A stretch of 64,000 nt of DNA from Paraburkholderia solitsugae (GCF_013177695.1 NZ_WOEY01000035.1:42217-106216); one strand, 5' to 3'; counted from the stretch's first letter, positions 8,188 through 17,366 are shown. Made by a program: numbers and translations. The notes: generated by a model not told the origin, from the letters alone.

Positions 8188-8281
8188 CAGTTGCTCCTCG
8201 AGGTAGGCGAAGCTACTAGCATAGCGCCAGTGTGGCAGGTTCTGCTGGACCCCGGCCAGGCAGATCGACACGGCGTAACCA

Positions 8282-8300
8282 TCCTGACCGGGTCAGGAAA
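8282..8300 (+). promoter_or_regulatory. Palindromic site upstream of the sensory operon
   Basis: TCCTGACC (8282-8289), one central G, GGTCAGGA (8291-8298), followed by AA. It lies about 150 bp before the binding-protein gene and 95 bp before the divergent hydrolase start. The same half-sites TCCTGACC and TCAGGAAA recur at 9451-9474. Confidence 0.45.
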
Positions 8301-8447
8301 AACCGGCTGGCGCACCGCGTGCGCCTCCACTCAGGCAATCTGGACGACCGGCAGAATCCGTCTCCCCCCGGCAACGATTGAAGTTGGCCAAATCGGCCAC
8401 GCGAACTCATACTGCCGCTTACACGTCGCTCCCGGTTCAGGCCACTC

Positions 8448-9425
8448 ATGTTCGTCCTCAATCACATTAATGGCACCCGCCGATCCGGATCACGTGGCCG
8501 CATCAAGCTGTCCGTCGTGCTCGCCGTGATTGCCGGCGCGCTGTTGAGCCCGGCCTTCGGCAGCGCCACCGCGCCCGATCCGTCGACCGTTGCCGCGCAC
8601 ACCGCCCCGACCCACGTCCGTATTCTTCGCGTATCCGGGGACGTGGTGAGAGACGGCCGGTGGGCCTTTCTTATCGCCGCGCTGAACCACACCGTACCCG
8701 CCTACGGCCCCTACGTCATCGACGCCTATTTTTCACCGATGTCGGCCCAGCGCGAGATCGACGAGGTGATATCGGGCCGCCTGATCAACGTCATAGCGAG
8801 CGAGCCGGGACACGCGGAGCTCGACACCGCGGCGATTCCGGTGCCGATTCCCATCGACCGTGGCCTGCTCGGCTATCGGGTGGGTCTGATCAATCAAGGC
8901 GAGCAGGCGAAGCTCGACACGATCCACGACCTCCAGGGTCTTCGCACACTTAGCGTTGGCCAGGGGCAGGATTGGGGCGACGTTCCTGTATTTCGCCTGG
9001 CCGACGTGCCACTTGTTACCGCAGTCCGTTATGACCTTCTCTTTGCGATGCTGGCTGACCACCGCTTCGATATCTTCCCGCGCGGCGTGGTTGAGATCAC
9101 GCATGAACTGGCGGCCTTTCAGCCGCGCTACCCCAATATGAGGATCGACTCTCACCTGCTGATCCGATACCCGTATGCGCAGTTCTTCTACGTCAGCCAA
9201 TCCGACCCGCTGCTAGCGAAGCGGCTTAGAGACGGCCTCGAAGCCATGCTGAAGGACGGGAGTTTTGAAGCGTTATTCCGTGAACACTTCGCGCAGGGCA
9301 TCGCCGATCTGCACCTCGAGCGCCGCGTGGTGATCGATTTGAAGAATCCCTTGCTCCCGGCCTGGGTGCCATTGGATCGCAAAGAGCTCTGGCTCGATCC
9401 GTTCGACGGAAAGAAACAGAATTGA
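8448..9425 (+). CDS. Periplasmic substrate-binding-like sensor protein
   Basis: A 325-residue exported protein. A basic N-terminus, then the hydrophobic stretch LSVVLAVIAGALLSPAFGSA (about 21-40), is the export signal. The mature part resembles the two-lobe amino-acid-binding fold (HVRILRVSGD strand, LGYRVGLINQG hinge, LQGLRTLSVGQG, then a C-terminal lobe with DPLLAKRLRDGLEAMLKDGSFEALF). No permease or ATPase gene is nearby; three signalling genes follow on the same strand, so it more likely presents a ligand to the membrane kinase than feeds a transporter. ATG 8448 fits the signal peptide. Confidence 0.78.
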   Translation: MFVLNHINGTRRSGSRGRIKLSVVLAVIAGALLSPAFGSATAPDPSTVAAHTAPTHVRILRVSGDVVRDGRWAFLIAALNHTVPAYGPYVIDAYFSPMSAQREIDEVISGRLINVIASEPGHAELDTAAIPVPIPIDRGLLGYRVGLINQGEQAKLDTIHDLQGLRTLSVGQGQDWGDVPVFRLADVPLVTAVRYDLLFAMLADHRFDIFPRGVVEITHELAAFQPRYPNMRIDSHLLIRYPYAQFFYVSQSDPLLAKRLRDGLEAMLKDGSFEALFREHFAQGIADLHLERRVVIDLKNPLLPAWVPLDRKELWLDPFDGKKQN

Positions 9426-9450
9426 TTCGAGGGACGATGGACGGTAAGGA

Positions 9451-9474
9451 TTTCCTGACCAAAAAATCAGGAAA
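9451..9474 (+). promoter_or_regulatory. Inverted repeat upstream of the kinase genes
   Basis: TTTCCTGA (9451-9458), N8, TCAGGAAA (9467-9474), perfect 8-bp arms, between the binding-protein gene and the small gene at 9564. No U-run follows, so an operator is preferred to a terminator. The half-sites match those at 8282-8300. Confidence 0.5.
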
Positions 9475-9563
9475 CCAGCCGCCGATAGTCCGGACTGCCT
9501 GACGGCAACACGTGGGCCGAGCGTTTAAAGTGGTCCATCGCAACCCATCGCCTGGCCACCGTC

Positions 9564-9962
9564 ATGACCAACTATATTTTGCCGCGCGAGCAAACAGTTG
9601 AACGCATCGACAAGCTGTGCGGTCGTCTGTTCGAGCTTTGGTGTGAAGAAAGAAAATTGGTACCGCTCGCCTATCTTTTGCACTGCTGGCCGTTGACCGG
9701 TCACGATGCGGCTGCGATCAAGCGTCTGGCCGACACCATGTCGGATCTGTCCCGGTTCCAGCCGGGGAAACTCAGTACGCGTGAGTCGATCGTGGTCCGC
9801 GAAGTCATCGGCAGCGCCCGCGAAGTCGTTGGAACCCCATTGCCACGCGGCGCCGCTGCCGCGCACGGCGCGAGCGCCCTGTGGACGCGAGTGTGGCGCG
9901 CAAATGCAGCGGGGCAAGCGCCGGCCGTTGCAGTAGCGGATTTCCTCGACGGCCCCTTATAG
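9564..9962 (+). CDS. Hypothetical protein in the sensory operon
   Basis: A 132-residue protein that I do not recognise. The first half is helical with charged residues (QTVERIDKLCGRLFELWCEERK), the end is Ala/Gly-rich. It has no signal peptide or membrane segment and only a poor ribosome site. It is kept because no overlapping frame is convincing, its codon use matches the neighbours and it lies co-directionally between the binding protein and the kinases, 61 bp before the hybrid kinase. Confidence 0.55.
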   Translation: MTNYILPREQTVERIDKLCGRLFELWCEERKLVPLAYLLHCWPLTGHDAAAIKRLADTMSDLSRFQPGKLSTRESIVVREVIGSAREVVGTPLPRGAAAAHGASALWTRVWRANAAGQAPAVAVADFLDGPL

Positions 9963-10023
9963 ACCGCGATTCGGCCACGAGTGCAAAATACCTGGACAAG
10001 CATCACAGCACTCGCGGGGAAAT

Positions 10024-12183
10024 ATGGTGGCGAATAGCGTTGGTTCACTCGTTGCCCCGCCCGGCCGATTCCGGCACAGCGTGGTTCTCCGGCTGCTGGC
10101 CACTGTGCTGCTGTTCAGTTGCGCGGTAACGTTATTGCTGACCGCGCTACAGCTCTATCGCGACTATAGCCGCGGCGTCGAGCTGATCGAAACACGCCTA
10201 TCGGACATCGACAGAAGCAATCGCGACAGCCTCGGCGAGGGTCTGTGGCAGCTCAACCGCACCGAGCTTCAGCTTCAACTGAACGGCATCTTGCGCCTTG
10301 CTGACCTGTGCGCCGCCGAGGTTCGCGAGACCGGATCGAGCGCGACGCCGATGGTGGTGACGGCTGGCACGCGCATGACGGGCGCCGTGATATCCCGCGA
10401 ATTTCCGATCTTTTATCGCATCCACGGGGCACAGCAGCAGATCGGCACGCTCTATGTGCAGGCGACGCTGACCAATCTCTATCAAGCGCTGACGCAAACC
10501 GCGCTTGTCATTCTGGTCAGTCAGGCCACCTATACGTTCATCGTTGCGCTGTTCACCATCTACATCTTCTCGCGCCTCGTGACCCGGCATCTCGCCACGA
10601 TTGCCCGGCTGGTCGGCGAATACGATTTCCGTGCAGCGCCGAAGCCGTTCGTCCTGCCGCGCCGTCAGCCGCGCTGGCCGGATGAGCTCGATCGCGTAGC
10701 GACCGCGTTCAACAACATGGGCGCGCGGTTGCACGACGCCTATCTGGCCGAGCGCGACGCCGCTCAGCAGCGGGAGGCGCGGCACCTGGCCGAAGCCGCC
10801 AACCGGGCCAAGAGCGAATTCCTCGCGAACATGAGCCATGAACTGCGCACGCCGCTGAACGGCATCCTCGGCTATGCGCAGGTTTTGCTGCGCGACGGCA
10901 GCCAGAACGAGCGGCAGCGCAACGCGGTCGAAGTGATCCACCGTAGCGGCGAGCATCTGCTGACGCTGATCGACGATACGCTCGATTTCGCGCGTATCGA
11001 AGCCGGCAAGCTGCGCATCGAGATGGCCGATGTATCGCTGCCCGGCGTTCTCGATGCGATCCGCGACATCATCGGGATGAAGGCGGAGCAAAAGCGCCTG
11101 CAATTCCTATGCGAGCTGCCCCCCGACCTGGGCTGCGCGGTGCGGGCAGACGAGCGCCGTCTACGCCAGGTGCTGCTCAATTTGCTGGCGAATGCGGTCA
11201 GATTCACGGACGCAGGCTGGGTCGTCCTGCAAGTCACCCGTGCGCCTTCAGGCGCGGTGCGCTTCTGTGTACGGGACTCAGGCATCGGCATCCCGGCCGA
11301 CAAGCTCGGCGCGATTTTCCAGCCTTTCGAGCAGGCCGGCAGCACAGAACGGCGCGCGGGTGGCGCGGGGCTCGGCCTCGCGATAAGCCAGCAATTCGTG
11401 CGCGCAATGGGCGGCGAAATCCGCGTGGAAAGCGTGGTCGCACACGGGAGCACCTTCTGGTTCGATCTCGCGCCGGCCGCTGCCGATGCGTCCGCGGCGC
11501 CCAGCGCTTCGGCAACGTCGGCCGCGCGGCGCGCGACGGGCTACACCGGCCCGCGCCGCACCGTGCTGGTGATCGACGACGAGCCCGTCAATCGAGCCGT
11601 CGTGGTCGAGTTTCTCGATCAACTCGGCTTCGACACCCTGGAGGCCGCCGGCGGGCACGAAGGACTCGTGCAGGCGCAAAGCGGGGCGCCGTCGCTCATC
11701 ATGACCGACATTTTGATGCCGGACATGGATGGGCTCGAGACGACGCGCAGATTGCGTCGATTACCGGGACTTGGCGATACGCCGATCATCGTCTTATCGG
11801 CGAATCCTTCCTGGAGCGACGAGAAACGAAGCGCCGATGCAGGCGCGAACGCTTTCCTTTCCAAGCCAGTCGACTTCGACTGGCTGCAAGCCCATCTGGC
11901 GGACTTGCTGGTACTGGAATGGACTTACTCGCCGGTGACCCGCTCGCCCCCACCTGACCCATCGCGCGCTCCCGTGCTGCCCGATGACGAGCTCGACACG
12001 CTGCATCGTCTCGCCCGTCTAGGCGACATGCGTGCCATCGCCGAATGGGCCGACAGGATGGCGGCGCTCGATGAACGCAATCTGGCATTGGCAACGGAGT
12101 TACGCGCGCTTGTGAAAGGCTATCAGTCCAAGGCCATCCTGCTGCTCGTGGAGGACTATCTCGAGAGGAGGCACAAGCCATGA
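10024..12183 (+). CDS. Hybrid sensor histidine kinase with receiver domain
   Basis: A 719-residue inner-membrane kinase. Two membrane helices (about 22-42 and 158-182) bracket a roughly 115-residue periplasmic domain; a HAMP-like linker (about 183-240) and a coiled coil lead to the dimerisation domain with [10 protein letters not shown] (phosphorylated His272). The ATPase domain shows NLLANAV, DSGIGI and GAGLGLAIS boxes. A receiver (about 512-632) carries acidic DDE and phosphoacceptor D562 ([11 protein letters not shown]), and an extra helical tail of about 80 residues follows that could be a phosphotransfer-like module. The gene overlaps the next by ATGA. Confidence 0.95.
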   Translation: MVANSVGSLVAPPGRFRHSVVLRLLATVLLFSCAVTLLLTALQLYRDYSRGVELIETRLSDIDRSNRDSLGEGLWQLNRTELQLQLNGILRLADLCAAEVRETGSSATPMVVTAGTRMTGAVISREFPIFYRIHGAQQQIGTLYVQATLTNLYQALTQTALVILVSQATYTFIVALFTIYIFSRLVTRHLATIARLVGEYDFRAAPKPFVLPRRQPRWPDELDRVATAFNNMGARLHDAYLAERDAAQQREARHLAEAANRAKSEFLANMSHELRTPLNGILGYAQVLLRDGSQNERQRNAVEVIHRSGEHLLTLIDDTLDFARIEAGKLRIEMADVSLPGVLDAIRDIIGMKAEQKRLQFLCELPPDLGCAVRADERRLRQVLLNLLANAVRFTDAGWVVLQVTRAPSGAVRFCVRDSGIGIPADKLGAIFQPFEQAGSTERRAGGAGLGLAISQQFVRAMGGEIRVESVVAHGSTFWFDLAPAAADASAAPSASATSAARRATGYTGPRRTVLVIDDEPVNRAVVVEFLDQLGFDTLEAAGGHEGLVQAQSGAPSLIMTDILMPDMDGLETTRRLRRLPGLGDTPIIVLSANPSWSDEKRSADAGANAFLSKPVDFDWLQAHLADLLVLEWTYSPVTRSPPPDPSRAPVLPDDELDTLHRLARLGDMRAIAEWADRMAALDERNLALATELRALVKGYQSKAILLLVEDYLERRHKP

Positions 12184-14192
12184 CTGACACCACGATCATG
12201 GCGGAGCCGGCCACTATTCTGGTTGTGGATGACGCGCCGATCAACCTCGGCGTCGTGGTCGACAGTCTCGAGAATAGGGGCTTTCGCGTGTTCGTTGCGC
12301 TCGACGGCGAGGAGGCGCTCGAACGTGCGCAATTTTCGCAGCCCGACCTGATCCTGCTCGACGTGAAAATGCCGGGTATAGACGGCTTCGAAACCTGTCG
12401 CCGGCTCAAGCGCAACGAACAGACCCGCGAGATTCCGGTGATATTCATGACGTCGCTGGCCGATACGGACGACCTCGTCGAAGGATTCTCAGCGGGTGGC
12501 ATCGACTACGTCACCAAACCGTTCCAGATTGCCGAAATGTTGGCGCGCATTCGCACCCATCTCGCGTTGCGCGCCAAGCACAAGGCACTCCGTTCGCAGA
12601 ACGACAGCCTCTCGAGCGAGGTGGCCGTTCGGCAGCAGGCGCAAGAAGCGCTCTCCCGCGTGCGCGACGAACTCGAAATCCGCGTCGCCGAGCGGACCGA
12701 CCAGCTCGCGCGCGCGAACGCCAGCCTGCACGTCGAGATCGACGAGCGCAAACGAACCGAAACAAAACTCGTGTCGAGTGAAGCGCGCTTTCGCACGATC
12801 GTCGAAACGAGCCCGGTGCCGTTGTGCATTACGTCCATGCCGGATGGGCGGGTTCTTTACATGAACGCGCCGTTTCGCTGGCTGTTCGGTTTCGGCTCGG
12901 GCGATTACAGCGCCACCCACATGGGCGATTTCTATGTCGATCCGACCGAGCGCGACAGGACAGTCGAACTGCTGCGCGCCGAAGGCGGATTCACCAACGC
13001 CGAAATCCACTTCAAGAATGCGCAGGGTGAGCGCTTCTGGGCGGTGGCGACCGCTCGCATTGCGACGTTCGCCGACGCCCCGGCGATCTATGTCGGCCTC
13101 AACGACGTCACTGCGCGCAAACAGGCAGAAGAGAAATTGCGCGCCAGCGAAGCCAGTCTGGCGAACGCCCAGCGGCTGGCCAAACTGGGCGACTGGGAAT
13201 GGAATGCGGCCGCCGGCGTGACGCATTGGTCGTATGAGATGTACCGGATCCTCGGTCTCGAGCCGACCGGTGTGAAGCCGAGTTATCGAACCCTGCGTGC
13301 GGCCATTCACCCCGAGGACCGGGCCGCTGTACGACAGGCCGTGCGTGCGGTGATCAACGACCGGCAGCCGCATTTCCTCGATTGCCGCCTGACCGGCGCT
13401 GACGGCGAGCCGCGCATCGTGCAGCTTCACGTCGAAGCCTCGCACGAAGGGCCGGGCTACCCGCTCAAGCTGGTCGGCACGATTCAGGACATGACGGAAC
13501 GCAAGCGTGTCGAACAGGAGCTGCTCGAATCGCGCGAGCGGCTGCGCGAGTTATCCGCGTACATGGAGGCGGTTCGCGAAGAAGAAAGAAAACGGATCGC
13601 CATGGAAATCCACGACGAACTCGGGCAGTTGCTGACCGCGTTGAAAATGGATGTGTCGTTGTTGCGGATGCGGCTCGACAGCGACTCGGAAGCCGCCAGA
13701 AAAACCGAAGACATGCGTGAACTGGTCGAGAAGACGATCTGGATGGTGCGCAATGTGGCCAGCCACCTCAGACCGGCTGCGCTAAACTTCGGCATCCTGT
13801 CGGCGCTCGAGTGGCTCGTGGACGACTTCGTTCGACGTAATCGCATGCCATGCCAGTTGTCGATTCATGGCAGCGAACCGGTTCTGCCGGATGCGCATGC
13901 AACCGCCGTGTTCCGTATCGCGCAGGCCTCGCTCACCAATGTTGCGCGCCACGCTGACGCTTCACGAGTCGACGTCACGCTGACTGGCGGCAACGGTGAA
14001 TTGGCGCTTCATATCAGCGACAACGGACGCGGCTTCGATCTGCCCACGGCGCGCCGGCGCTATTCCTATGGCCTGCTCGGGATGAGCGAACGCGCGCGGC
14101 TGATTGGCGGCACACTGCATATCGAGAGCGCACCCGGCGCGGGCACGATCGTCTCCATTCACGTCCCGCTCAGGACAGAGAAAAGACCATGA
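12180..14192 (+). CDS. Receiver-PAS-PAS-histidine kinase (HisKA_3 type)
   Basis: A 670-residue soluble protein that combines a response-regulator input with a kinase output. N-terminal receiver (10-128; DD pair, phosphoacceptor D61 in LLDVKMPG, K113), a coiled coil (about 130-200), two PAS domains (about 200-315 and 320-442), and a NarX-type kinase core: EEERKRIAMEIHDELGQ with His478, and an ATPase domain with DNGRGF near 614-619. No membrane helix is present. Placed between a hybrid kinase and a NarL-type regulator with ATGA overlaps on both sides, it looks like the middle step of a relay. Confidence 0.93.
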   Translation: MTDTTIMAEPATILVVDDAPINLGVVVDSLENRGFRVFVALDGEEALERAQFSQPDLILLDVKMPGIDGFETCRRLKRNEQTREIPVIFMTSLADTDDLVEGFSAGGIDYVTKPFQIAEMLARIRTHLALRAKHKALRSQNDSLSSEVAVRQQAQEALSRVRDELEIRVAERTDQLARANASLHVEIDERKRTETKLVSSEARFRTIVETSPVPLCITSMPDGRVLYMNAPFRWLFGFGSGDYSATHMGDFYVDPTERDRTVELLRAEGGFTNAEIHFKNAQGERFWAVATARIATFADAPAIYVGLNDVTARKQAEEKLRASEASLANAQRLAKLGDWEWNAAAGVTHWSYEMYRILGLEPTGVKPSYRTLRAAIHPEDRAAVRQAVRAVINDRQPHFLDCRLTGADGEPRIVQLHVEASHEGPGYPLKLVGTIQDMTERKRVEQELLESRERLRELSAYMEAVREEERKRIAMEIHDELGQLLTALKMDVSLLRMRLDSDSEAARKTEDMRELVEKTIWMVRNVASHLRPAALNFGILSALEWLVDDFVRRNRMPCQLSIHGSEPVLPDAHATAVFRIAQASLTNVARHADASRVDVTLTGGNGELALHISDNGRGFDLPTARRRYSYGLLGMSERARLIGGTLHIESAPGAGTIVSIHVPLRTEKRP

Positions 14193-14821
14193 TAAAAATC
14201 CTCATTGCAGACGACCATGCGATTGTACGAGGTGGCCTGAAGCAGATCATCGCGACCACGACCGACATGGTCGTCGCCGACGAGGCGGCCGAAGGCGCCG
14301 AAGTGCTCGACATCCTACGCGCCCGTCGTCCGGACCTGTTGCTACTCGATATGACGATGCCGGGCATTAGCGGCATCGACCTGATCCGGCGCATCAGGGC
14401 CGAGTACGCCAGCCTGCCGGTGCTCGTGCTGAGCATTCACAACGAGGCCCAGGTCGTCTCTCGCGCCCTGCGCGCCGGCGCAACCGGCTACCTCACCAAA
14501 GACAGCGACCCGGAGATCCTGCTCACCGCGATTCGCAAGCTGGCCGAAGGCGGAAGATTCATCGATCCGAAGCTGGTGGACTCGATGATCTTCGGCACGC
14601 ACTCCGGCGACACCCCACCGCACGACATTCTGTCGGATCGCGAGTTCCAGGTGCTGCAAGCCCTGGCCGCGGGAAAGAGCATCAACGATATCGCTGAAGC
14701 GTTCGCGCTCAGCGCGAAGACGATCAGCACTCATAAAATGCGCCTCATGCAAAAACTGGGGCTCAGCAATAATTCGGAATTGATTCGCTACGCGATCCGA
14801 CATCACATTAGTATGGAATAG
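14189..14821 (+). CDS. NarL/FixJ-family response regulator
   Basis: A 210-residue two-domain regulator. The receiver has the acidic pair in IADDH and phosphoacceptor D54 (LLLDMTMPG); the LuxR-type helix-turn-helix at the C-terminus (about 147-205) reads LSDREFQVLQALAAGKS and AKTISTHKMRLMQKLGL. It overlaps the preceding kinase gene by ATGA, and NarL-type regulators are the usual partners of HisKA_3 kinases, so it is the likely DNA-binding output of the operon. The repeated TCCTGA/TCAGGA sites upstream are candidate targets. Confidence 0.95.
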   Translation: MIKILIADDHAIVRGGLKQIIATTTDMVVADEAAEGAEVLDILRARRPDLLLLDMTMPGISGIDLIRRIRAEYASLPVLVLSIHNEAQVVSRALRAGATGYLTKDSDPEILLTAIRKLAEGGRFIDPKLVDSMIFGTHSGDTPPHDILSDREFQVLQALAAGKSINDIAEAFALSAKTISTHKMRLMQKLGLSNNSELIRYAIRHHISME

Positions 14822-15255
14822 CGTTCAATTAAGGAAATCCCTATGCGGATATCAGGATTCTCTGACTGCAGATGCGGCGACGTCCGAGCGAGATATTTTT
14901 TTGCATCTTTATGCTCAATTGAAGCTTTTGGTTTATGATCTCTCCCCAGTGAAGTCCGCCCACTCAAGAGCAAGCCTGTCCGGTGGCGCCTCACCGCCAG
15001 ATTGTTAAATTTTAGTACGCGGCAAGAATTCCCGCAGCTCGTACCGCTGCCCGTAAAATTGACTGATTAACGTCTCTCAGGTTCTGGCATGCATTCCTCG
15101 GACGCCAGAGTCTTTCCGGCCGACACACTGTGTCGGCTTTTTTTTGCCGATTATTTACCGGAATAAAAACTTCATCCGGTTGATTGTCGAAGCCATTAAT
15201 TAAATAGAGAAATTAAATCTCCCGCAAGCCTTTGCAGGGTTAAATCGTTTTCAGA
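14822..15255. other. Gene-free stretch upstream of the IS element
   Basis: No coding frame of credible composition. It is noticeably richer in A and T than the flanks. Close to the regulator stop is TAAGGA-AA-TCCCTA, an imperfect dyad. Further on, TCTGGC and GCCAGA can form a stem just before a strong intrinsic terminator, so a short untranslated transcript ending at 15145 is possible. Confidence 0.5.
15119..15145 (+). terminator. Rho-independent terminator
   Basis: GCCGACAC (15119-15126), loop ACT, GTGTCGGC (15130-15137), then eight T residues (15138-15145). This is the best intrinsic terminator in the window. It would end the sensory operon transcript or a separate small RNA. Confidence 0.85.
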
Positions 15256-15324
15256 TAAGTGTTCCGGGTAAACGGTTTTGAAGTTGGTGCGTTTGAATAA
15301 GGAGTCCAACTCAAACGCCGTCAG

Positions 15325-15786
15325 ATGAAATGCACCATCAAGCTGAGCGAAGCAGAGAGGCATACCTTGCAGCAAATGTCCGTGAATCATCAACATCGAG
15401 ACATCCGCACGCGTGCGGCGGGACTCCTGCTGCTGGGCGACGGATTGAGTGCTCCCAAGGCCGCCGCAAGGCTGAATGTAAGCGCGCAGTCGATCTACAA
15501 CTGGTCTCGCCTGTGGGCGGAGCAAGGCTTGTGTGGCCTGCTGTCCGGCCATGGCGGTGGTCGTCCTCGTGCGTTGTCCGAAGCCATGCTGGCCACGGCA
15601 ATGGAGGTTGCGCGCACGGAGTCCATGACGCTCGGACAAATCGCGAAGCGCATCGAAGCCGTGCATGGCGAGCCGATGCCGTGCGCGCTGGAAACCTTGT
15701 CGATTGCCCTTCGGCGGGAAGGCTTCTCGTTCAAGCGCAACCGGTTCTCGCTCAAAAAAAGCGGAATCAGGAAGACTTCGAGATGA
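15325..15786 (+). CDS. IS630 transposase, first frame (DNA-binding part)
   Basis: The 153-residue N-terminal part of an IS630 transposase: two helix-turn-helix regions (about 25-60, AAARLNVSAQSIYNWSRLW, and 95-135) that bind the element's ends. The last residues after RFSLKK are out of frame with the family. The run of seven A at 15754-15760 marks the point where a -1 shift joins the second frame, reading KK-KRNQEDFE, as in uninterrupted relatives. Either ribosomal frameshifting or a mutation is possible. Confidence 0.9.
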   Translation: MKCTIKLSEAERHTLQQMSVNHQHRDIRTRAAGLLLLGDGLSAPKAAARLNVSAQSIYNWSRLWAEQGLCGLLSGHGGGRPRALSEAMLATAMEVARTESMTLGQIAKRIEAVHGEPMPCALETLSIALRREGFSFKRNRFSLKKSGIRKTSR

Positions 15787-16331
15787 AATCAGCCACCCTC
15801 GACAAACTGCAATGTGCCGTACGCGCCAACGCCGTGCGTCTGGTCTATCTCGATGAAGCGGGCTTTGCCGCGTCACCTCCGGTGCAAAGAGCGTGGTCAC
15901 CGCGTGGTCTTCCTCATTGCGTCGAACCTCGCTTCCATTGCAGGCGTTCGGTGCTTGGCGCACTCGACTTCGGCGCAAACACACTGGCTTACCATGTCGC
16001 GAATTCGTCGATCAAAGGCGACGCTGTCATCGAATTCATCGAGCAAATCGCCCTGCAGGGCGATGAACGTCCGACCGTAGTGGTACTCGACAACGCCTCG
16101 ATCCATCATGCCATTGATCCCGAAGTGCATGAGCGCTGGCTACGCGAGCATCGCATGCAACTGTTCTATCTGCCGCCATACAGTCCCGAACTCAATCTCA
16201 TTGAGATCGTTTGGAAGCAGGCCAAATACCACTGGCGAAACTTCGTCACCTGGACGAAGGAAACCATCGATGACGAAGTTCGCAACCTGCTCGGCGCATA
16301 CGGCACCAAATTTCAAATCAATTTCGCCTGA
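15783..16331 (+). CDS. IS630 transposase, second frame (DDE catalytic part)
   Basis: The catalytic domain in the -1 frame relative to the first part. The DDE triad of the family is visible: YLDEAGF, VVLDNASIHH and the PPYSPELNLIEIVWK segment with the final glutamate. The first in-frame ATG is at 15783, but on its own it would lack the DNA-binding region; the frame is open back to the A7 run. The stop (16329-16331) lies inside the right terminal repeat, as in compact IS elements. Confidence 0.9.
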   Translation: MKSATLDKLQCAVRANAVRLVYLDEAGFAASPPVQRAWSPRGLPHCVEPRFHCRRSVLGALDFGANTLAYHVANSSIKGDAVIEFIEQIALQGDERPTVVVLDNASIHHAIDPEVHERWLREHRMQLFYLPPYSPELNLIEIVWKQAKYHWRNFVTWTKETIDDEVRNLLGAYGTKFQINFA

Positions 16332-16393
16332 ACACTTAAGCGCGTGATACGGCGCCAGGTGGCGGGCCGCGAGCGCCATCTTTCCGATGCGTT

Positions 16394-17281
16394 TTATCGC
16401 GCCTGGAACTCGCGCATGAAATCGACAAAGCGTCGAACTTTCGCGGGCACGTGGATCGCGTCCGGAAACACTGCGTAGACCCCCTGTTGCGGCAGCGAAT
16501 AGTCCGGCACAAGCTGGATCAGGCGGCGCTCACGCAAGTCGTCGGCGACAAGCCAGTCAGGCAGGATTGCCGCACCGCATCCTGCGAGCACCAGGGTCTG
16601 CACGGCGACCGCGGTATCTGCCTCGAGCGTCCCTTTGAAATGCGGTGTTTGCGTCGTCTTGCCGGATCGCGACTCGGTCCATGACAGGGGCGCCGTGAAC
16701 CCGGCATGCCCCACCCAGTCGAGTACTGCCAGGTCACGTGGCGTGACGACCGCCTCTCGTGCCGCAAGATACGCGGGCGTCGCCACGGGCAATGCACAGA
16801 AACGCTGGATCGGCACCGCGCGCAGTGTGGAATCACGTAGCACACCAAGACGAATCGCAAGATCGAAACGCTCAGCGATGAGGTCGGCATGATGCTGAGA
16901 TGTCGAATATTCGATCCTCAACGCCGGATGAATCCTGCTGAATTCGGCAATCGCGGGAACGACATAACGCAGGCCGTATTCTGCCGTCGATGTCACGCGC
17001 AAAGTCCCGGTCAGCGCATCCTGTCCGGCTCGGGCCTGCTGAACCGCCGCGTCCGCCTCGCCGATTAGCCGAACACAGTCGCTATGAAAGCGCGCCCCGA
17101 CCTCGGTCAAGGCGAGGCGGCGTGTCGTCCTCACAACGAGCGACACACCCAGTTCGGCTTCAAGCCGCTTCAGGTCCGCACTCACCATCGCTTTGGTTAT
17201 CCCGAGCGTCTGCGCCGCACGCGTGAACGATCCGGCATTGATGATCGCCACAAAGCTGACGAGACGATTGAAGTTGATCAT
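16394..17281 (-). CDS. LysR-family transcriptional regulator
   Basis: A 295-residue regulator with an N-terminal winged helix (SFTRAAQTLGITKAMVSADLKRLEAELG) and a C-terminal effector domain of the periplasmic-binding type, close to the CrgA/PA2220-like branch (LRVTSTAEYGLRYVVPAI). It is transcribed away from the cupin gene at 17420, and the shared 138-bp region holds a dyad that fits a LysR box, so the cupin gene is the likely target. Its effector cannot be read from the sequence. Confidence 0.92.
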   Translation of the reverse strand: MINFNRLVSFVAIINAGSFTRAAQTLGITKAMVSADLKRLEAELGVSLVVRTTRRLALTEVGARFHSDCVRLIGEADAAVQQARAGQDALTGTLRVTSTAEYGLRYVVPAIAEFSRIHPALRIEYSTSQHHADLIAERFDLAIRLGVLRDSTLRAVPIQRFCALPVATPAYLAAREAVVTPRDLAVLDWVGHAGFTAPLSWTESRSGKTTQTPHFKGTLEADTAVAVQTLVLAGCGAAILPDWLVADDLRERRLIQLVPDYSLPQQGVYAVFPDAIHVPAKVRRFVDFMREFQAR

Positions 17282-17297
17282 TGAGCGCGTTGTGCAT

Positions 17298-17366
17298 TGT
17301 CAAATATTGATTGACAGTATATCTGGGCAACGCACGATATTCGATCCCAATGAGGCACCCTATAAT
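17298..17366 (+). promoter_or_regulatory. Divergent LysR/cupin control region
   Basis: TGTCAA (17298-17303), N7, TTGACA (17311-17316) is a perfect 6-bp dyad close to the LysR start, where such regulators usually bind to repress themselves. TATAAT (17361-17366) is a good -10 for the cupin gene; its -35 is weak, as expected for an activated promoter. Confidence 0.5.

Larger units (their letters stand above)
15256..16338 (+). mobile_element. Complete IS630-family insertion sequence
   Basis: Both ends are preserved. From 15256 the sequence reads TAAGTGTTC, and the complement of the right end at 16338 starts identically; about 35 bp match imperfectly, with further blocks TTTGAA and TTGGTGC and one single-base indel. 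The outermost TA on each side (15256-15257 and 16337-16338) is the duplicated target expected for IS630/Tc1-type transposition, leaving a unit of about 1.08 kb. The transposase is in two overlapping frames. It interrupts no recognisable gene. Confidence 0.88.

Noticed and set aside
8231..8246. TGGCAGGTTCTGCT resembling a sigma-54 promoter before the sensory operon
   Set aside because: The GG and GC elements are two bases too close for a -24/-12 promoter.
15325..16331. Broken transposase as an IS remnant
   Set aside because: Both ends, the TA duplication and all catalytic motifs are preserved; only one frame change at an A7 run separates the parts.
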